A DNA stretch of 64,000 bases, taken from contig NZ_PVTD01000008.1 in the NCBI RefSeq assembly GCF_003003255.1, forward strand, positions 1 to 64,000, read 5' to 3'. Of the stretch, positions 27,618-37,261 are shown in pieces. The notes under the pieces are model-generated. The model was not told the DNA's origin, did not search any database, and was given only the letters and a program-made list of their open reading frames with translations. The number at the start of each line of letters is the position of its first letter. The first letter of the stretch is position 1. This DNA is from Aliiruegeria haliotis. GTDB lineage: Bacteria; Pseudomonadota; Alphaproteobacteria; Rhodobacterales; Rhodobacteraceae. The position numbers were made by a program, and so were the translations under genes.

Positions 27618-28013
27618 ATGTTGAATCTCGTCGCTCTGGGAATCATCGCCTTCTCGATCGTGCTCGCAGCCTATGGGCTGGTGCGGGAACACGCGGGCAA
27701 TCCGCTGGTGTTCCGATTTCCTTTTGCCCGTAGACCGAGCAAACCCGTCGACGTCGCTCGTCCAGGAGTCCTGATCGCGCTTGCCGGGGCGGATCCAGCA
27801 ACACTCGACGGCTTCGATCCGCGCAGCGAGGCGCTTATCGTCCAACTCCCGGCCGAAGAAGTGAACGACGTGGAGTCGGGATACTTCGAGACCAGGCCGG
27901 GCTGTGACGGTGTCGGGCAGGACATACTGTTCCAGAACCGTGTTCTGGTGCATCTGCCTGACGTTCCGCCAACGCGCAAAGTTGAACTCTACATCGAGGC
28001 AATCCCCGCCTGA
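27618..28013 (+). CDS. Membrane-anchored protein of unknown function
   Basis: Not recognised. 131 residues: an N-terminal anchor (NLVALGIIAFSIVLAAYGLV, residues 3-22), a short basic stretch (FARRPSKP) and a C-terminal soluble part with PATLDGFDPRSEALIVQLP. That piece resembles the 'I-x-x-F-x-P-x-x-D-x-L-x-V' repeat found in C-terminal regions of some RTX-type calcium-binding proteins of Rhodobacterales, but the match is by eye and short. AAGGAAGATC precedes the ATG. Flanked upstream by a repeat-rich promoter region and downstream by a structured repeat. Confidence 0.65.
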   Translation: MLNLVALGIIAFSIVLAAYGLVREHAGNPLVFRFPFARRPSKPVDVARPGVLIALAGADPATLDGFDPRSEALIVQLPAEEVNDVESGYFETRPGCDGVGQDILFQNRVLVHLPDVPPTRKVELYIEAIPA

Positions 28014-28131
28014 TCCCGGCATGGAACTGCGGCGTGCGGCACGCTTTCTGCCCCCCCACCGTTTGGTATAGCGCCTTCCGGGCCGGAGGCATTTGACTGC
28101 GACCCGGCACGGCCGCCATCAGGTTGCGCCT

Positions 28132-28211
28132 CCCGCCGCAGGCGGGCCGCGCCCAACCGTGAGGGGAGCGCGCGCAAGCGCGGTTGCCAAACGGGCGGGA
28201 GGCCCCCGCCC
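28132..28211. repeat. Structured intergenic repeat, copy A
   Basis: About 80 bases made of consecutive hairpins: CCCGCC-GCA-GGCGGG (28132-28146), a central GCAAGCGCGG block, and GGGCGGG-AGGCC-CCCGCCC (28193-28211). The same order (GCA-loop hairpin, GCAAGCGCGG, terminal GGCGGG/CCCGCC hairpin) recurs at 40521-40595. This is REP-like intergenic repeat architecture; the copy sits between two convergent genes. Confidence 0.55.
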
Positions 28212-28378
28212 TCGCAACAGCACCCCCTAAACCGGCCAGCTCAACAGCGAACGGACCACGGCCACTGACCAGCCTTTCCAATCGGCGTCCGATCAACGCA
28301 TGCTCGGGTGGATCCTTTTTTTGCAATGCGCTCACCCCGGCCACACGCTTCTAGCGAAAACCGTTCGCGACAGGAGGC

Positions 28379-28407
28379 GGGCGGATGGCCCTTGGGTCTA
28401 TCCGCCC
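28379..28407 (-). terminator. Hairpin just beyond gcvP
   Basis: Perfect stem GGGCGGAT (28379-28386) with ATCCGCCC (28400-28407), 13-base loop, 14 bases after the gcvP stop. No T-run follows on the minus strand, so it may only protect the transcript end or work with Rho. Confidence 0.4.
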
Positions 28408-28420
28408 GTCCCAGACTGGC

Positions 28421-31258
28421 CTATTCGGCAGCCTCCGCATAGGTCTCGACCGGCGGGCAGGTGCAAACCAGGTTTCGGTCACCAAAGACGTTGTCCACAC
28501 GTCCAACCGGCGGCCAATACTTGTCGACACGGAAAGACCCCGGCGGGAAACACCCCTGCTCGCGCGGATACTTGCGATCCCACTCCGCGACCAGATCCTC
28601 CACCGTGTGGGGGGCATGGCGCAGTGGGCTGTCTTCGTAGGCAATCGTACCGGCCTCGACCTCCGCGATTTCCGAGCGGATCGACAGCATCGCATCGATG
28701 AACCGGTCCAACTCCGCCTTGGTCTCGCTTTCCGTCGGCTCGACCATCAGCGTGCCGGCCACCGGCCAGGACATGGTTGGCGCATGAAAACCGTTGTCCA
28801 TCAGTCTCTTGGCAATGTCGTCCACCTGGACACCGGCCTCTGCAAAAGGACGGGTGTCAAGGATGCACTCATGCGCGACACGTCCACCAGCGCCCTTGAA
28901 CAAGACGTCATACCCCGCAGACAGGCGGCTGGCGATGTAGTTCGCCGACAGGATCGCGACCTTGGTGGCCTGCGTCAGGCCGGCGCCGCCCATCAACAGG
29001 CAATAGGCCCAGCTGATCGGCAGGATGCTGGCCGACCCGTAGGGCGCAGCAGAGACCGGACCCTCGCTGCCGCCAGTCTCCGGATGGCCGGGAAGGAAAG
29101 GCTGCAAATGGGCCTTCACACCGATTGGCCCCATGCCGGGGCCACCCCCGCCATGCGGAATGCAGAAAGTCTTGTGGAGGTTCAGGTGGCTGACGTCGGA
29201 TCCCAGGTCCCCCGGCTTCGCAAGGCCCACCATCGCGTTCAGGTTCGCCCCGTCGAGATAGACCTGCCCGCCGTGTTCATGGGTGATCGCGCAGACCTCG
29301 CGCACCGTGTCCTCGAAGACGCCGTGGGTCGACGGATAGGTGATCATGCAGGCCGCGAGCCGGTCGCCTGCGGCAACGGCCTTTTCGCGGAAGTCCCGCA
29401 GATCGATGTCGCCATTCTCGGCTGACTTCACCACCACGACCTTCATCCCGGCCATCGAGGCCGACGCCGGGTTGGTGCCATGCGCCGACGTCGGGATCAG
29501 GCAGATGTCGCGCGCCTCGCCATTGGCCTTGTGATAGGCGGCGATGGTCATCAGCCCGGCATACTCGCCCTGAGCGCCGGAATTCGGCTGCATGGACATA
29601 GCATCATACCCGGTGATCACGCAGAGCTTTTCCGACAGATCGGCCAGCATCTCGGCATAGCCCCCGGCCTGATCGACAGGCACGAAGGGGTGAAGCTGAC
29701 CGAACTCCGGCCATGTGATCGGCATCATCTCGACTGCCGCGTTGAGCTTCATGGTGCAGGAGCCAAGCGGGATCATCGCCCTGTCCAGCGCCAGGTCCCG
29801 GTCCGCGAGGCGGCGCATGTAGCGCATCATTTCCGCCTCTGCACGGTTCAGGTGGAAGATCGGGTGGGTCAGGTACTCGCTCGTCCGCAGCAGATCCTCC
29901 GGCAACGCGACGGAATCGGGCTCACCGAAGGCCTCGGTCACGCCAAAGGCACGCCAGACCTTCTCGATGGTCTCCGGCCCGCAGGTCTCGTCGATGGAAA
30001 TCCCGATCCTCGTGTCGCCAAACTGGCGCAGGTTGAGTCCCTCCGCACGAGCCGACCGCAGGATCGCACCTTGCAACGGCCCGACATCGACCGTCACCGT
30101 GTCGAAGATCCCCTCAGGCCGAACATCGAACCCCGCGTTGCGAAGCCCCTCGGCCAGCCGTACTGCCATGACATGCACGCGTTCGGCAATCGCGCGAAGC
30201 CCCTTGGGTCCGTGGAAGACGGCGTAGAAGGACGCCATAACGGCCAGCAGCGCTTGCGCGGTGCAGACATTCGAGGTCGCCTTTTCGCGCCGGATATGCT
30301 GTTCCCGCGTGGCGAGGCTCAGGCGGTAAGCCTTGTTTCCGCGCGCATCGACAGAAACCCCGACGATCCGTCCGGGCATCGAGCGTTTGAACTTGTCGAG
30401 GCAGGCCATGTAGGCGGCGTGGGGGCCGCCGTAACCCATCGGCACACCGAACCGCTGGGCGGACCCTACCGCGATATCGGCGCCCATCGCGCCCGGCTCT
30501 TTCAGCAACAACAGCGCCAGCAGGTCCGCCGCGACGATGCCCACGGCCTTGTTGGCATGAAGCGCCTCCATCTCCGGTGTGAAATCACGCAGGGCGCCGT
30601 CGGTGCCCGGGTACTGGAAGAGCGCGCCAAATACCTTGTCCGCTTCGAGGCTATCCACTGGGCCGACGATGACATCGACACCGAGCGGCTTCGCCCGGGT
30701 CTCGACAACGGCGATGGTTTGCGGATGGCAATTGTCATCGATGAAGAAGGCCGAAACCTTGGACTTGCTGACGCGTTGCGCCATCGCCATCGCCTCGGCG
30801 GCTGCCGTTGCCTCGTCCAGCAGCGAGGCGTTTGCAACTTCCAGCCCCGTCAGGTCGGAGATCATCGTCTGGTAGTTCAGCAATGCTTCCAGGCGCCCCT
30901 GGGCAATCTCCGGCTGGTAGGGCGTGTAGGCCGTGTACCAGGCGGGGTTCTCCAGGATGTTGCGCTGGATCGCCGGGGGGGTCACGGTGCCGTAGTAGCC
31001 CTGCCCGATCAGCGAGTGCAGAACCTTGTTGCGGCCAGCGACCTCCCGCATCTTCACCAGCAACTCGCCTTCTGCGAGTGGCGCCCAGTCAAGCGGCTCG
31101 GCCTGGCGAAGGGAGGCCGGAACGGTCTCGTCTACCAGCGCGTCCAGGCTTTCCGCGCCAACAGCCTCCAACATCTCCGCCATCTCCTCGGGCGACGGGC
31201 CGATGTGGCGGCGGTTGGCGAAATCATAGGGGTCATAGGCGGTTGGTTTGAAAGGCAA
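28421..31258 (-). CDS. gcvP: Glycine dehydrogenase (P protein of the glycine cleavage system)
   Basis: PLP enzyme that decarboxylates glycine and passes aminomethyl to the lipoyl arm of GcvH. 945 residues, single-chain type. Both homologous halves are present; the PLP lysine is Lys696 in [20 protein letters not shown]. Other family marks are [34 protein letters not shown] and [17 protein letters not shown] assign TTG 31258 as start: GGGAG is seven bases upstream and the protein then begins exactly at the conserved N-terminus. An ATG at 31309 lacks a binding site. Third gene of gcvTHP. Confidence 0.95.
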   Translation of the reverse strand: MPFKPTAYDPYDFANRRHIGPSPEEMAEMLEAVGAESLDALVDETVPASLRQAEPLDWAPLAEGELLVKMREVAGRNKVLHSLIGQGYYGTVTPPAIQRNILENPAWYTAYTPYQPEIAQGRLEALLNYQTMISDLTGLEVANASLLDEATAAAEAMAMAQRVSKSKVSAFFIDDNCHPQTIAVVETRAKPLGVDVIVGPVDSLEADKVFGALFQYPGTDGALRDFTPEMEALHANKAVGIVAADLLALLLLKEPGAMGADIAVGSAQRFGVPMGYGGPHAAYMACLDKFKRSMPGRIVGVSVDARGNKAYRLSLATREQHIRREKATSNVCTAQALLAVMASFYAVFHGPKGLRAIAERVHVMAVRLAEGLRNAGFDVRPEGIFDTVTVDVGPLQGAILRSARAEGLNLRQFGDTRIGISIDETCGPETIEKVWRAFGVTEAFGEPDSVALPEDLLRTSEYLTHPIFHLNRAEAEMMRYMRRLADRDLALDRAMIPLGSCTMKLNAAVEMMPITWPEFGQLHPFVPVDQAGGYAEMLADLSEKLCVITGYDAMSMQPNSGAQGEYAGLMTIAAYHKANGEARDICLIPTSAHGTNPASASMAGMKVVVVKSAENGDIDLRDFREKAVAAGDRLAACMITYPSTHGVFEDTVREVCAITHEHGGQVYLDGANLNAMVGLAKPGDLGSDVSHLNLHKTFCIPHGGGGPGMGPIGVKAHLQPFLPGHPETGGSEGPVSAAPYGSASILPISWAYCLLMGGAGLTQATKVAILSANYIASRLSAGYDVLFKGAGGRVAHECILDTRPFAEAGVQVDDIAKRLMDNGFHAPTMSWPVAGTLMVEPTESETKAELDRFIDAMLSIRSEIAEVEAGTIAYEDSPLRHAPHTVEDLVAEWDRKYPREQGCFPPGSFRVDKYWPPVGRVDNVFGDRNLVCTCPPVETYAEAAE

Positions 31259-31413
31259 GGTCTGTCTCCCGGCAAGTCGGTCTGTCGCTGAAGGCCAATC
31301 TGCGGCCATGCAAACGGAAGGATGCGCCCAACCCGGCGGCGGGTCCGTGCGCGCCGCCCGAGTGTGCGGTACGGGCGCTGCACCGACGGCGCGCGCCCGG
31401 GATCACGGTCGGT

Positions 31414-31773
31414 CTAGCCGATCAGGTCCTTGTAGGCATCTTCGTCGAGATACCCATCGAGTTGGCTGGCGTCGTCGACCTTCACCTTGAAGAACCACGC
31501 CTCGCCCTCGGCATCCTCATTGACCTTGCCGGGGGCGTCGATGATCGCCTCGTTCACCTCGACGATCTCGCCGTCGATCGGAGCGGCAATATCGGACGCA
31601 GCCTTCACCGACTCGATCACCACGACCTCGTCGTCCTTGGAAATCTGGGTGCCGACCTCTGGCAGTTCGATGAAGACGATATCGCCAAGCTGCTCCTGGG
31701 CGTGATCGGTGATGCCGACAGTCACGACATCGCCGTCGAGGTTCAGCCATTCATGGTCTTCGGTGTATTTCAT
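31414..31773 (-). CDS. gcvH: Glycine cleavage H protein
   Basis: Lipoyl carrier that shuttles the aminomethyl group among P, T and L proteins. 119 residues, with the start [14 protein letters not shown] and the lipoylated Lys57 in [15 protein letters not shown]. Typical length and the conserved [11 protein letters not shown] near the end. ATG 31773 matches the family N-terminus. It lies 25 bases after gcvT and 155 bases before gcvP. Confidence 0.97.
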   Translation of the reverse strand: MKYTEDHEWLNLDGDVVTVGITDHAQEQLGDIVFIELPEVGTQISKDDEVVVIESVKAASDIAAPIDGEIVEVNEAIIDAPGKVNEDAEGEAWFFKVKVDDASQLDGYLDEDAYKDLIG

Positions 31774-31798
31774 TGTCTTGCGCTCCCGGTTGGTCTGT

Positions 31799-32917
31799 TC
31801 AACGTTTATAGGTGGCTGGGCGGAAAGGTAGCTCGGTGACGCGCACGGGCATCCGCTTGCCGCGCACCTCCCCCCAAAGCAGCGTGTCTGTGGTCGAAAG
31901 TCGACCCGGCACATAGCCCATGGCGATGGGGTGACCGACACTCGGCCCGAAGGCGCCGGAGGTCACAATGCCCACGGGTTGCGCCGCGTCCTCGCTCTCG
32001 AACAGGGGCACGCCGTCGCGCATGGGCGCACGGCCCTCGGGCTTCAGCCCGACGCGAAGGCGGTCCACTTCGTCAGCAGACGCGGACAGTTCCGTGCCGA
32101 TCCGGTCCGCGCCGGGATATCCACCCTCGCGGACGCCGCCGGGTCTGCGCGCTTTCTGGATCGCCCAGGTCAGGCTCGCCTCAACCGGGCTGGTCGTCGT
32201 GTCGATGTCATTGCCATAGAGGCACAGCCCGGCCTCAAGCCGCAGGCTGTCTCGGGCGCCGAGCCCGATGGCCTCAACCTCTTCCATCGCCAGCAACGCG
32301 CGGGCAAGAGCCTCTGCCTCCGCCTCCGGCACCGAAACCTCGTACCCGTCCTCGCCGGTGTAACCGGATCGGGACACCCAGAGATCCCCGAAGTCGCTCT
32401 CGAAAACGCCAACATCCATGAATGCCATATCGGCCACCGGCACGATCCGGGACAGCGCCGCCTCCGCCGCGGGGCCTTGCAGGGCGATCAACGCACGGTC
32501 AACAATTTCGACAACCTCGACGCCCTCGAGCCCGGCGCGCATCAACGCGATATCGGCAGCCTTGCAAGCCGCGTTCACCACGACAAACAGGTGATCGCCA
32601 CGGTTGGCAACCATCAGGTCGTCTTCGATCCCGCCGTCGTCGTTGGTGAAGAACGCATAGCGCTGACGTCCCTCCTTCAGTCCGGTCAGCGCCTGCGGCG
32701 CCAGCCGCTCCAACTGGGCGGCGGCCTCGGGTCCTTTCAACAGCACCTGCCCCATGTGGCTCACATCGAAGAGCCCTGCGGCGGACCGGGTGTGGAGATG
32801 TTCCTTCATCACACCCAGCTTGTATTGCACCGGCATATCGTAGCCAGCAAATGGCACCATCCGGGCACCCAGCTCGATGTGCAGCGCATGCAGCGGTGTC
32901 GTCGCAAGATCCGTCAC
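31799..32917 (-). CDS. gcvT: Glycine cleavage T protein (aminomethyltransferase)
   Basis: Transfers the methylene unit from lipoyl-GcvH to tetrahydrofolate, releasing ammonia. 372 residues: [20 protein letters not shown] at the start, [37 protein letters not shown], and [16 protein letters not shown] choose GTG 32917, seven bases after AGGAGG, because the protein then starts at the conserved position. First gene of the operon, directly under the glycine riboswitch. Confidence 0.96.
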   Translation of the reverse strand: MTDLATTPLHALHIELGARMVPFAGYDMPVQYKLGVMKEHLHTRSAAGLFDVSHMGQVLLKGPEAAAQLERLAPQALTGLKEGRQRYAFFTNDDGGIEDDLMVANRGDHLFVVVNAACKAADIALMRAGLEGVEVVEIVDRALIALQGPAAEAALSRIVPVADMAFMDVGVFESDFGDLWVSRSGYTGEDGYEVSVPEAEAEALARALLAMEEVEAIGLGARDSLRLEAGLCLYGNDIDTTTSPVEASLTWAIQKARRPGGVREGGYPGADRIGTELSASADEVDRLRVGLKPEGRAPMRDGVPLFESEDAAQPVGIVTSGAFGPSVGHPIAMGYVPGRLSTTDTLLWGEVRGKRMPVRVTELPFRPATYKR

Positions 32918-32994
32918 GGCCTTCCCTCCTTCGCGTTTCCAGCCGTCGGGAACGTCCGTCCGGCATCGAATACGGCGGCCAGTGGCCACGCGCC

Positions 32995-33152
32995 CGATGC
33001 CCCCTCTGTCCTTTCGCCTGAGATCGTTATCCCTTCGGCGGACGCCTGCCGCGTCTCTCTCCAGAGTCTTTTCCCCGTGCGGTCCATGAGCCTGAGAGTT
33101 TACCGGGGCGGTTGCTCCTTCGGCACCGATGTTTCCACCGGATTCTCCCGAC
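32995..33152 (-). promoter_or_regulatory. Tandem glycine riboswitch
   Basis: Two adjacent glycine aptamers read on the minus strand. The first holds GCCGAAGGAGCAA, AACTCTCAGGC and GGACCG; the linker is ACTCTGGAGAGA; the second holds CGCCGAAGGGATAA and TCTCAGGCGAAAGGACAG. These are the conserved cores of the class. It lies between a candidate promoter and gcvT, about 78 bases before the start codon, as expected of a glycine-activated switch for glycine cleavage. Confidence 0.93.
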
Positions 33153-33166
33153 GCGGGGTCTCCCAC

Positions 33167-33195
33167 CGCATACCGAATGGTTTTGGATCCTTCAA
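33167..33195 (-). promoter_or_regulatory. Candidate gcvTHP promoter
   Basis: On the minus strand TTGAAG (33195-33190), 17 bases, TATGCG (33172-33167). Predicted start near 33160, only a few bases before the first riboswitch aptamer, which supports the assignment. Confidence 0.5.
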
Positions 33196-33234
33196 GACTT
33201 GCCTTTCCCCCCTGTCGGCGGGAATGCTGCATCC

Positions 33235-33795
33235 ATGAGAGATCGCCAGTTCTTCGGTTACGGCTCGCTCGTCAACCGGGCGACCCACAGCTATCCGGGC
33301 ACCCGCCCCGCAATCCTTGGCGGGTGGCGCCGCGTCTGGGTCCACACCCACCTGCGCTCGCTCGCCTACCTTTCCGTGGAGCCTGCCGATTGCGAGATCG
33401 ACGGGCTGGTTGCCGAAGTGCCCGACGGTGACTGGGCCGCGCTCGACGACCGGGAACGCGCCTATGACCGCCACCCGATCTCAACCACGCTGCATGCCTG
33501 CGGCTCGAATGCGGAGGCGCAGGTCTATGCCGTGCCGCCGTCCCACGCCGCCCTGCCCGATGTGACCCACCCGGTTCTGCTGAGCTATATCGATGTGGTC
33601 GTCCAGGGTTTCCTTGACGTCTTCGGAGAAGCCGGTGCCGATAGGTTCTTCGCGACCACGTCAGGCTGGCAAGCCCCGATCCTCAATGACCGCACCGCGC
33701 CGAGGTACTCCCGCCACCAACCGTTGACCGACTGGCAGCGCGGCTATGTGGATGCGCGACTCACGGATGTCTCGGCGCAGGTCGGCGCAGCCTAG
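33235..33795 (+). CDS. Gamma-glutamylcyclotransferase family protein
   Basis: A 186-residue protein of the gamma-glutamylcyclotransferase-like (AIG2/GGCT) fold. The substrate-binding loop FFGYGSLVNRATHSYPGT begins at residue 6, the position of the YGSL signature, and DDRERAYDRHPI supplies the region of the catalytic Glu. Exact substrate (glutathione-derived or other gamma-glutamyl compounds) is not deducible. ATG 33235 puts YGSL at the usual distance from the N-terminus. Divergent from gcvTHP. Confidence 0.8.
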   Translation: MRDRQFFGYGSLVNRATHSYPGTRPAILGGWRRVWVHTHLRSLAYLSVEPADCEIDGLVAEVPDGDWAALDDRERAYDRHPISTTLHACGSNAEAQVYAVPPSHAALPDVTHPVLLSYIDVVVQGFLDVFGEAGADRFFATTSGWQAPILNDRTAPRYSRHQPLTDWQRGYVDARLTDVSAQVGAA

Positions 33796-33850
33796 GCGGC
33801 ACAGCGCGCAGCACCCACACCGGAACGCAGCGTCGGCCGCAAAAAACGGG

Positions 33851-35170
33851 TCAGGCGCGCGGTTTGGCCTGCATGAGCGACATGAAATCCGCCATCTCCG
33901 GCCCGCGTGCGCGGCCAGTCAGCGCCTTGCGCAGCGGCATGAACAACCCCTTGCCCTTGCGCCCTGTCGCGTCTTTCACTGCGGCGGTCCATGCCCCCCA
34001 GCTGTTGCCGTCAAAGGGCAGATCGGGGAGCATTCCCAGCGCCGTGGCCACGAACTCCGCATCCTCGGCATCGACCAACGGTTCGGCGCCGTTCGACAGC
34101 ACGTCCCACCAGCCGGCCATGTCGGCCCGCGTGGTGATGTTCTCGCGAACGACATTCCAGAACCGCTCCGCCAACTCGGCCGGGACGCCCAGCGCCGCGA
34201 TCTCGTCGGCGACCGCATCAAGCGGCAGCGTGTGCAGGTGGCGGGCGGTCAGCGGAAACAGGTCCTCGGCATCGAACTTCGTGGGCGCCGCACCGAAATG
34301 CGTCAGTTCGAAACCGTCGATCAGCTCCTGGTGCGAGCTGCGCAGCTCCACCGGGTCGGACGAGCCCAGCCGTGCCATCAGGGACAGCAACGCCAGCGGC
34401 TCGACGCCCTTCTCGCGCAGATCACGCAAGGCCAGCGTACCGAGCCGCTTCGACAGCGCCTCGCCCTGCGGACCGGTCAGAAGCGAATGGTGGGCGAAGT
34501 TGGGCACCTTGCCGCCCAACGCCTCGATGATCTGGATCTGAGTGGCGGTGTTGGTCACGTGATCGGACCCGCGCACCACGTCGGTGATCCCCATTTCGGT
34601 ATCGTCCACCACCGAGGCCAGGGTGTAGAGAACCTGCCCGTCGCCGCGAATCAGGACCGGATCGGACACCGAGGCCGCATCGATAGAGGTTTCCCCAAGG
34701 ATGCCGTCCACCCACTCGATCCTCTCGTGGTCGAGCAGGAAACGCCAATGGCCCGAGCGCTCTGCACGGAGCGCCGCCTTTTCGCCATCCGACAGCGACA
34801 GTGCCGCGCGGTCATAGACCGGCGGCTTGCCCATGTTCAGTTGCTTCTTCCGCTTGAGGTCCAGCTCTGTTGGTGTCTCGAATGCCTCGTAGAACCGGCC
34901 CTTTTCCCGCAGGTCGTCGGCGGCAGCGGCGTAGCGGTCCAGTCGGGAGGACTGCGTTTCGACCCGATCCCAGGTCAGCCCCAGCCATTCGAGGTCTTCC
35001 TTGATGGCGTCGGCAAACTCCGGCTTCGATCGTTCCGGATCGGTGTCGTCCAACCGCAGGATGAACTGGCCGCCCGCCTTTCGCGCGATCATCCAGTTGA
35101 ACAGCGCGGTGCGCAGGTTGCCCACATGCAGGTATCCTGTGGGCGATGGGGCGAAACGGGTGACGGTCAT
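33851..35170 (-). CDS. gltX: Glutamyl-tRNA synthetase
   Basis: Class Ic synthetase charging tRNA-Glu (and possibly mis-charging tRNA-Gln, as many alphaproteobacteria use GatCAB). 439 residues. The HIGH equivalent is APSPTGYLHVGNLRTALFNW and the KMSKS equivalent is GEALSKRLGTLAL. Zinc-finger residues are not evident. The length is at the short end, as in the second GltX type of alphaproteobacteria, so another copy may exist elsewhere in the genome. Confidence 0.95.
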   Translation of the reverse strand: MTVTRFAPSPTGYLHVGNLRTALFNWMIARKAGGQFILRLDDTDPERSKPEFADAIKEDLEWLGLTWDRVETQSSRLDRYAAAADDLREKGRFYEAFETPTELDLKRKKQLNMGKPPVYDRAALSLSDGEKAALRAERSGHWRFLLDHERIEWVDGILGETSIDAASVSDPVLIRGDGQVLYTLASVVDDTEMGITDVVRGSDHVTNTATQIQIIEALGGKVPNFAHHSLLTGPQGEALSKRLGTLALRDLREKGVEPLALLSLMARLGSSDPVELRSSHQELIDGFELTHFGAAPTKFDAEDLFPLTARHLHTLPLDAVADEIAALGVPAELAERFWNVVRENITTRADMAGWWDVLSNGAEPLVDAEDAEFVATALGMLPDLPFDGNSWGAWTAAVKDATGRKGKGLFMPLRKALTGRARGPEMADFMSLMQAKPRA

Positions 35171-35250
35171 CCTTGAACTCCTTTGGCGCGCGCTCTTTCA
35201 CAGGGCGGCCGACTTGTCCATATCAGGCAGTGGAACGAAAGGGCAAATCC

Positions 35251-35655
35251 ATGAACTGGTCAGATTGCACAGCACCGGGGCTCGACGATATCGCGGCGCT
35301 TGCAGAGGAGGCACGCGAGAGCCTCCCGGCACCGTTCCATGCAGCGGCCCAACGGGTCGTGATCCGTGTGGAGGATTTCGCGACCGACGCAATGCTGGAG
35401 GATGTCGGCCTGACAGATCCCTTCGAGCTGACCGGACTCTACGACGGGATCCCGCTTACCGAGCGCTCCGTCATGCATCAGCCCCATCAACCGGACACGA
35501 TCTGGCTCTTCCGTCGTGCGATCCTCGACGAGTGGCTCGCGCGCCGGGACGTCTCCCTTGGACAGCTGGTCACTCACGTCTTTGTGCATGAACTTGCGCA
35601 CCATTTCGGTTGGTCGGACGCGGACATCGCTCGTATAGATCGCTGGTGGGAGTGA
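35251..35655 (+). CDS. Metallopeptidase-like (zincin) family protein
   Basis: A 134-residue protein with a zinc-peptidase-type motif HVFVHELAHHFGWSDADI (HExxH plus downstream Asp) near the C-terminus, typical of the small acidic metallopeptidase family (DUF1025-like). It also has the conserved GLYDGIPLTERS and TIWLFRRAILDEW. Substrate unknown. ATG 35251 is chosen over an in-frame start at 35173 because the upstream part is not conserved-looking. Divergent from gltX. Confidence 0.85.
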   Translation: MNWSDCTAPGLDDIAALAEEARESLPAPFHAAAQRVVIRVEDFATDAMLEDVGLTDPFELTGLYDGIPLTERSVMHQPHQPDTIWLFRRAILDEWLARRDVSLGQLVTHVFVHELAHHFGWSDADIARIDRWWE

Positions 35656-35760
35656 TTTTTTTATCTTTATTTTTACCTATTTTTCCGGAAATATCGATTA
35701 ATTGATCCACGTTTTGACCGCATGCGTAGTAGTGTCGAAAGTTGCAATAAGGAGATCCCG

Positions 35761-36681
35761 ATGCCCATTTCGCTTACCCGCCGTTCCGCGCTTCTTGCCG
35801 GCGTTTCAGCCCCGGTCGCCCTTGCCGCTCCGCTGCCGAGCCTGGCCGATGGACATGGCGCAAAGACAGGGCCGATGAGCAATGCCCGCCGATTCAAGGT
35901 TGGCGCTCTGGAGGTTTCGACCCTGCTCGCCGGGACGACACCTCGCGAGGAGCCTCACAAGATCTTCGGCCTGAATGTCAGCGAAGAAGAATTCAAGAAG
36001 GCGAGCGCGGAGAACTTCATTCCGGACGACATGGCGCAATTCTATTTCACGCCGACCGTCGTCAACACCGGTTCGGAGGTCATCCTGTTCGACACCGGCC
36101 TTGCCGCTGATGGCACCTCCGCTGCCCTGGCAGAGGCCGGCTACAGCCCGGAGGATGTCACGCATGTCGTCATCACCCACATGCACGGCGACCACATCGG
36201 CGGGCTGATGAAGGATGGCACGCCCACCTTCGCCAATGCCGCCTACATCACCGGGCAGGTTGAATACGACCACTGGGCCGCCGCCGGAAACGAGCGCTTC
36301 GACGGCAACGTCAAACCTCTGGCAGAGAAGATGACCTTCCTCGGCGACGGCGACTCGGTTGCGTCCGGCATCACCGCCATGGCTGCGTTCGGCCACACGC
36401 CGGGGCACATGACCTACATGCTGGAGAGCGAGGGGAAGCAGCTGCTTATCGGCGCCGACATGACCAATCACTACGTGTGGTCGCTGGCCTATCCCGACTG
36501 GGAGGTTCGCTTCGACATGGACAAGGCAGCCGCCGCCGCAACGCGCCGCAAAGTTCTGGGCATGCTTGCCGCCGACAAGGTCCCGATGATCGGCTACCAT
36601 ATGCCCTTCCCGGGACTCGGCTACGTGCAGTCCCGCGATGATGGCTTCCGGTACGTTCCGGTCAGCTACCAGTTCATGTGA
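35761..36681 (+). CDS. Exported MBL-fold metallohydrolase
   Basis: A 306-residue metallo-beta-lactamase-fold protein with a probable Tat signal (TRRSALLAGVSAPVALA, cleavage near SLADG). Metal ligands are visible: THMHGDHIGG (HxHxDH), FGHTPGHM, GADMTNH and a late His in IGYHMPFPG. It is likely a periplasmic hydrolase of a lactone, phosphate or similar ester; the substrate is not deducible. ATG 35761 follows AAGGAGATCCCG, which settles the start. The upstream gap is AT-rich. Confidence 0.9.
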   Translation: MPISLTRRSALLAGVSAPVALAAPLPSLADGHGAKTGPMSNARRFKVGALEVSTLLAGTTPREEPHKIFGLNVSEEEFKKASAENFIPDDMAQFYFTPTVVNTGSEVILFDTGLAADGTSAALAEAGYSPEDVTHVVITHMHGDHIGGLMKDGTPTFANAAYITGQVEYDHWAAAGNERFDGNVKPLAEKMTFLGDGDSVASGITAMAAFGHTPGHMTYMLESEGKQLLIGADMTNHYVWSLAYPDWEVRFDMDKAAAAATRRKVLGMLAADKVPMIGYHMPFPGLGYVQSRDDGFRYVPVSYQFM

Positions 36682-36687
36682 TCCCGC

Positions 36688-36716
36688 GCCCGTCCGGTCA
36701 CTCTGGCCGGACGGGC
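36688..36716 (+). terminator. Hairpin between convergent MBL and DUF1801 genes
   Basis: Perfect 10-bp stem GCCCGTCCGG (36688-36697) and CCGGACGGGC (36707-36716), 9-base loop that contains the stop codon of the DUF1801 gene. It starts 7 bases after the MBL stop. No T-run on either strand. Confidence 0.4.
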
Positions 36717-37126
36717 CATATCGCGTTCAGACCTTCAAGCCCCGCCGACACAAGGCGGGCGAGAACGACCATGTCCACATCCGCCAGCTTGTTGATGTAG
36801 AGGCAGGATTTTCCGAGCCGGTGCTTTCCCAAGTCCCTGAGAATGGGTTCGAACTCCGCGTAGCCGGGCATGATGTAGAGAACCAGGTTTGCCTTGCGCG
36901 GGGAAAATCCCGTCGCCAGGAACTGGCCCGAGTGGCCGCTGGAGTACTTGTAGGCGTAGCGCCCGTAGCCGATGATCGACTCTCCCCACATCACCGGCTC
37001 GAACCCTGTCACCTTTCGGAACATGGCGTCCAGCGCCAGCCCGTCTTCCCGACGCCGTGCAGGCTCCACCGAAGCGAGAAACGCCAGCGGATCCACATCG
37101 GTCGGTTGCGTCTTGTTCTGAGGCAT
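36698..37126 (-). CDS. DUF1801 domain protein
   Basis: A 142-residue protein of the DUF1801 (YdhG-like) family: FEPVMWGESIIGYGRYAYKY, SPRKANLVLYIMPG, KSCLYINKLADVDMVVLARL. No biochemical role is known to me. ATG 37126 follows AAGGAGTGCGG. Divergent from the sugar-kinase gene, with which it shares a 135-base upstream region. Confidence 0.88.
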   Translation of the reverse strand: MPQNKTQPTDVDPLAFLASVEPARRREDGLALDAMFRKVTGFEPVMWGESIIGYGRYAYKYSSGHSGQFLATGFSPRKANLVLYIMPGYAEFEPILRDLGKHRLGKSCLYINKLADVDMVVLARLVSAGLEGLNAIWPVRPE

Positions 37127-37261
37127 CCGCACTCCTTCTTCGTCACTCCCGGACACCTTACACGATCCCGGCACCCTGCGGTGATTTCCCGCGTCCATAG
37201 CGCTTGCATCGCCCGGGCAAATGCGCAGTGTGTGCGCAAACATCGCAATCGGAGAGTCCCC

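Larger units (their letters stand above)
28014..28420. other. Intergenic region between convergent genes
   Basis: 407 bases without a gene. It contains one copy of the structured repeat (28132-28211) and a hairpin next to the gcvP stop (28379-28407). I see nothing recognisable in the remaining bases. Confidence 0.5.

Noticed and set aside
28500-31258. ATG at 31309 as the gcvP start
   Set aside because: It has no ribosome binding site, whereas TTG 31258 has GGGAG at the right distance and begins at the conserved N-terminus.
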